A stretch of 8,970 nucleotides of DNA. It comes from Planctomycetota bacterium. Its GTDB lineage: Bacteria; Planctomycetota; Phycisphaerae; Sedimentisphaerales; Anaerobacaceae. The stretch spans positions 1 through 8,970 of the forward strand of contig QNBZ01000036.1 of NCBI GenBank assembly GCA_003644295.1. The letters run 5' to 3'. Shown here in pieces: positions 6,838 through 8,970 of this stretch (position 1 is its first letter; each line of letters begins with the position of its first letter). Position numbers and translations under genes: made by a program. The notes below the pieces were generated by a model. The model was given only the letters and a program-made list of their open reading frames with translations. It had not been told where the DNA came from and ran no database searches.

Positions 6838-6866
6838 TTTTGATTTAGTTGTAAATCGCTTATAAT
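6838..6866 (+). promoter_or_regulatory. Possible promoter of the sigma/anti-sigma operon
   Basis: There is a perfect TATAAT at 6861-6866 with only a weak -35 (TTTTGA at 6838, 17-bp spacer, or TTGATT at 6840, 15-bp spacer). A second TATAAT lies at 6811-6816 without a recognisable -35. The leader would be about 40 nt. No clear ECF-type GGAAC/CGTC pair was found, so self-activation by the sigma factor is not supported by what I can see. Confidence 0.35.
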
Positions 6867-6914
6867 GCCGTTGTTATCGAAGATTTTCTGAGTCTCTGGA
6901 TTACGGAGCCGGTT

Positions 6915-7511
6915 TTGAATGAATTAACTGATGCTGAATTGTTTAGCCGTTTCGCCGCTGGCGAAGAAGCTGCCTTTCGCGGGATTGTAAATCGCTACAA
7001 ACAAGGACTTTACGCCTTTTTGAAACGTTTTCTGAATCGCAGCGACCTTGTAGAGGACGTCTTTCAGGAAACCTTTTTGCAGTTATTTATCAGCAGGGAC
7101 AGTTTCGATTCAACTCGCTCTTTGCGCCCTTGGCTATTTACAATTGCTGCAAATAAAGCCAGAGACGCCCTTCGCAAGCAGCAGAGAACAGCCACAGCAA
7201 CTATAGGAACTATCACAAAATCCGAGGAAATGTCGTTCGACGAAATGCTGGATGCGCTGACTTCTGACAGTACTGCGCCTTTTGACGAGCTGCAAAGGAA
7301 TGAAGCTGCATCGCTTGTCAGGGCAGTTATAGCGAATATGCCGGAAAATCTGCGGGAAATATTAGTTTTGGCTTATTTTAACAAATTTTCTTACAAACAA
7401 ATGGCACAGATTTTAAGTATACCTATCGGAACGGTTAAGAGCCGGCTGCACACGGCAGTTGGCCGTTTTGCCAAAGACTGGAAAGCGGCAGTTGGGAGCA
7501 AAAGAAGCTAA
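6915..7511 (+). CDS. ECF-subfamily RNA polymerase sigma factor
   Basis: A 198-residue sigma-70-type factor with only regions 2 and 4, the layout of extracytoplasmic-function sigmas. Region 2 spans about 10-90, with DLVEDVFQETFLQLF at 44-58 (core-binding and -10 contact helix) and RPWLFTIAANKARDALRK at 71-88. A variable acidic linker follows at about 95-125. Region 4 spans about 130-188, with the helix-turn-helix FSYKQMAQILSIPIGTVKSRLH at 158-179 for -35 recognition. The start is TTG with GGAG at 6905-6908, six bases upstream; no in-frame ATG is nearby. The stop codon directly abuts the ATG of the membrane partner, so the two are translationally coupled and probably work as a sigma/anti-sigma pair. 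The target promoters cannot be told from this window. Confidence 0.93.
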   Translation: MNELTDAELFSRFAAGEEAAFRGIVNRYKQGLYAFLKRFLNRSDLVEDVFQETFLQLFISRDSFDSTRSLRPWLFTIAANKARDALRKQQRTATATIGTITKSEEMSFDEMLDALTSDSTAPFDELQRNEAASLVRAVIANMPENLREILVLAYFNKFSYKQMAQILSIPIGTVKSRLHTAVGRFAKDWKAAVGSKRS

Positions 7512-8543
7512 ATGACTCGATTAAGCAATCCGCAGAAGCAGTTATTATTTGACTACTGCATCGGCCTGACGACCGGGGAGCAAACCACAGAGGCCGAGCG
7601 GTTAATATCTTCGAATGATGAAGCTGCTGGAATTCACTCAAAGCTAAGCGCAGCGCTTGCGCCGCTTGGCGGTCTGCGGCCGGAAACCTGCCCGGGGGAT
7701 TTGGCCGAGGACACAATTTCACGGTTGAACAATCTTGCGCGTTCAAGCCAGCTTCGGCTGGAGCAACTGCTTGAGGCCGAAGAAAGCCAAACCACTGCAA
7801 CTAAAAGTCGGTTATGGTGGAACTTAGGCAGAACCGTAGCCGCGGCGGCGGTGATTGTATTTATAGTGGGGGTTTTAATCGCTCCTTTGAACTTTGCACG
7901 TCAAAAATCCTGGCAGCATCAGTGCCAGATGCAACTGGCCCGGATATTCGATGGGATAAGCCAGTACAGCTCCGACCACGACGGTGCGCTACCGGCTGTG
8001 GCAACAGTGGCTGGAGACCCCTGGTGGAAAGTGGGCAGTCAGGGCAAAGAAAATTACTCCAACACCCGGCATATATGGCTGCTGGTAAAGGGTAAATATG
8101 TCGAGCCCTCTGATTTCATTTGTCCGGGCAGAAAAAAAGGCAGGGTAATCCGGCTTGGTACTTCGGAAATCAACAACTACAACGATTTCCCCGGCAGGGG
8201 CTATGTAACGTACAGCTTCCGGATAAGTGGCAATAAAGGCGATAAGAAGAGTTCGGCTGGCCGAAAAGTTTTGATAGCCGATTTGAACCCGCTTTTTGAA
8301 AAACTTCCAAATGATTACTCCGGACAATTCCTTCTTAAACTAAACAAAGACCTGTTAGCTATCAACAGTATCAATCACAATCGTCGCGGCCAGAACGTTT
8401 TGTTTGGCGACGGCAGTTACAAATTCATCAAAAAGCGTCATACCGACATTTCCACAGACGATATATTCACATTGCAGGGCACCGATGTATATCAAGGCGT
8501 TGAAGTGCCGTCCTGCGAAGCTGACGTATTTCTGGCCCCGTAA
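7512..8543 (+). CDS. Putative membrane anti-sigma factor with prepilin-type H-X9-DG outer domain
   Basis: 343 residues in three parts. Residues 8-55 (QKQLLFDYCIGLTTGEQTTEAERL and on) resemble the small helical anti-sigma N-termini of planctomycete ECF partners; no HxxxCxxC zinc motif is seen. One membrane segment lies at about 107-127 (VAAAAVIVFIVGVLIAP), preceded by Lys/Arg, predicting the N-terminus inside. The outer part begins with CQMQLARIFDGISQYSSDHDGALP (138-161, cited in outline), like the C-x-x-N-L-x-Q-I...Y..D.DG.LP stretch after the pilin helix in planctomycete prepilin-like proteins. It then has FICPG at 202-206 and NHNRRGQNVLFGDGSYKF at 288-305, the H-X9/10-DG motif. The prepilin cleavage motif and pilin helix are absent; the membrane anchor takes that place. 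It probably holds the sigma factor at the membrane and senses an outside signal. That role is inferred from order and architecture only. Confidence 0.75.
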   Translation: MTRLSNPQKQLLFDYCIGLTTGEQTTEAERLISSNDEAAGIHSKLSAALAPLGGLRPETCPGDLAEDTISRLNNLARSSQLRLEQLLEAEESQTTATKSRLWWNLGRTVAAAAVIVFIVGVLIAPLNFARQKSWQHQCQMQLARIFDGISQYSSDHDGALPAVATVAGDPWWKVGSQGKENYSNTRHIWLLVKGKYVEPSDFICPGRKKGRVIRLGTSEINNYNDFPGRGYVTYSFRISGNKGDKKSSAGRKVLIADLNPLFEKLPNDYSGQFLLKLNKDLLAINSINHNRRGQNVLFGDGSYKFIKKRHTDISTDDIFTLQGTDVYQGVEVPSCEADVFLAP

Positions 8544-8609
8544 TCTTCTTTCCTGGCTCGCCTTTGCTGTTGCCATTTACTTCCCTTTGTCTGAATTTTA
8601 TTTATAATC

Positions 8610-8639
8610 TTGCCCTGTGGTGGCAATTGTTGGTATATT
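8610..8639 (+). promoter_or_regulatory. Extended -10 promoter of the MNT/HEPN pair
   Basis: TTGCCC (8610-8615), an 18-bp spacer and TATATT (8634-8639), with TG one base before the -10 box (TGGTATATT). The expected transcript start is near 8646, two bases before ATG 8648, which has no ribosome site, so the message may be leaderless or nearly so. Confidence 0.5.
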
Positions 8640-8647
8640 AAAAGCAA

Positions 8648-8968
8648 ATGTTTGCAATGAATCAAATAGAACGATTTAGCCAACAAATAGGGGCAGAATT
8701 TCATCCTGAAAAGGTCATACTTTTTGGTTCGTATGCCGAAGGTACAGCTACGTCTGACTCGGACGTTGATCTATTGGTTATTTGGCCGTTTCAGGGCAGA
8801 AGCATTGATAAATCGGTAGAAATTCGCCTGAAACTACGGCCACGGTTTCCCGTGGACCTAATCGTGCGCACACCCGAAGAAGTACGACAACGTGTAAAAA
8901 TGGGCGACGGATTTATGCAGGACATCCTAAAAGAAGGGAAGGTGCTCTATGAAGCCGATAACCGCTGA
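8648..8968 (+). CDS. Minimal nucleotidyltransferase (MNT) domain protein, MntA-type antitoxin
   Basis: A 106-residue protein of the DNA polymerase beta-like nucleotidyltransferase superfamily. In MNT/HEPN modules the MntA protein neutralises the HEPN RNase partner, in studied cases by adding AMP to it. The catalytic motif GS-X10-D-X-D is exact: Gly27, Ser28, Asp39, Asp41 within GSYAEGTATSDSDVDLLV (27-44). The third carboxylate is Asp70 in PVDLIVRTPEEV. All metal ligands are present, so the enzyme should be active. Length is typical for the family. ATG 8648 lies just after the predicted transcript start; ATG 8657 is an alternative start and neither has a ribosome site. It overlaps the next gene by 20 bp, the usual arrangement of these pairs. 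Confidence 0.88.
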   Translation: MFAMNQIERFSQQIGAEFHPEKVILFGSYAEGTATSDSDVDLLVIWPFQGRSIDKSVEIRLKLRPRFPVDLIVRTPEEVRQRVKMGDGFMQDILKEGKVLYEADNR

Positions 8969-8970
8969 AT
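8949..8970 (+). CDS. Start of a probable HEPN-domain protein (HepT-type toxin), first 7 codons
   Basis: ATG at 8949 is preceded by GGGAAGG (8936-8942) with a 6-nt spacer and reads MKPITAE to the window edge. It overlaps the nucleotidyltransferase gene in another frame by 20 bp. HEPN partners of MNT proteins often begin with a similar M-K-P-x-T/x-x-E sequence, so a HEPN ribonuclease toxin is the expected product. Its RX4-6H catalytic motif is outside the window, so the identity rests on position, ribosome site and seven residues. Confidence 0.6.

Larger units (their letters stand above)
6334..6914. other. 581-bp spacer between glgP and the ECF sigma gene
   Basis: No intact gene is seen. From left to right it holds the glgP leader with a possible three-codon ORF, a 97-bp dispersed hairpin repeat (6374-6470), about 138 bp without a recognisable signal (6471-6608), a 173-bp MITE-like element (6609-6781), and an AT-rich stretch with two perfect TATAAT hexamers (6811-6816 and 6861-6866) before the sigma gene. 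No convincing glgP promoter could be picked on the minus strand. The two genes are divergent, so this spacer must hold both control regions. Confidence 0.8.

Noticed and set aside
7989..8327. 112-codon minus-strand frame within the membrane partner gene
   Set aside because: It is wholly antisense to a gene with a clear domain order and shows no motif of its own.
8544..8647. Terminator after the membrane partner gene
   Set aside because: No stem followed by a T tract could be found in this spacer; termination may be factor-dependent.
1..8970. CRISPR array, tRNA or rRNA genes, riboswitch
   Set aside because: No regularly spaced repeats, cloverleaf-like segments or recognisable riboswitch cores were seen on either strand.

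Overview
The window looks like a piece of a planctomycete genome, most likely of the Phycisphaerae/Sedimentisphaerales type. Base composition is moderate, Shine-Dalgarno sites are uneven, and an ECF sigma factor is followed directly by a membrane protein that joins an anti-sigma-like N-terminus to a prepilin-type H-X9-DG domain, a domain expanded in planctomycetes. The taxon is an inference from these features; no rRNA or marker gene is present.

Region 1 (1-3133, minus strand) reads as one operon from a clear promoter: citramalate synthase (cimA), a family 4 glycosyltransferase 4 bp behind it, then the N-terminal third of GDP-mannose 4,6-dehydratase (gmd), which runs off the left edge. The last two genes suggest nucleotide-sugar and surface-polysaccharide synthesis; CimA belongs to isoleucine synthesis. 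Region 2 (3191-3727, plus strand) is a stand-alone PTS EIIA domain protein of the PtsN/fructose type. It is divergent from cimA, and both directions have good sigma-70-type promoters in the shared spacer. Region 3 (3730-6333, minus strand) is a GlgP-type alpha-glucan phosphorylase, tail to tail with the EIIA gene with only 2 bp between the stop codons.

Region 4 (6334-6914) is a 581-bp spacer with two repeat elements. One is a 97-bp dispersed repeat of the TCATTGCGAG type abutting the glgP leader. The other, at 6609-6781, is a 173-bp MITE-like element with TA-bounded inverted repeats. It still holds the first ten or so codons and the last fifteen or so codons of an IS630-type transposase, joined by an internal deletion.

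Region 5 (6915-8543, plus strand) is the ECF sigma factor and its membrane partner, with the stop codon of one directly abutting the start codon of the other. They probably form a surface-sensing signalling pair. Region 6 (8610-8970, plus strand) is the start of an MNT/HEPN (MntA/HepT-type) toxin-antitoxin pair: a complete minimal nucleotidyltransferase under an extended -10 promoter, and the first seven codons of the overlapping downstream gene.
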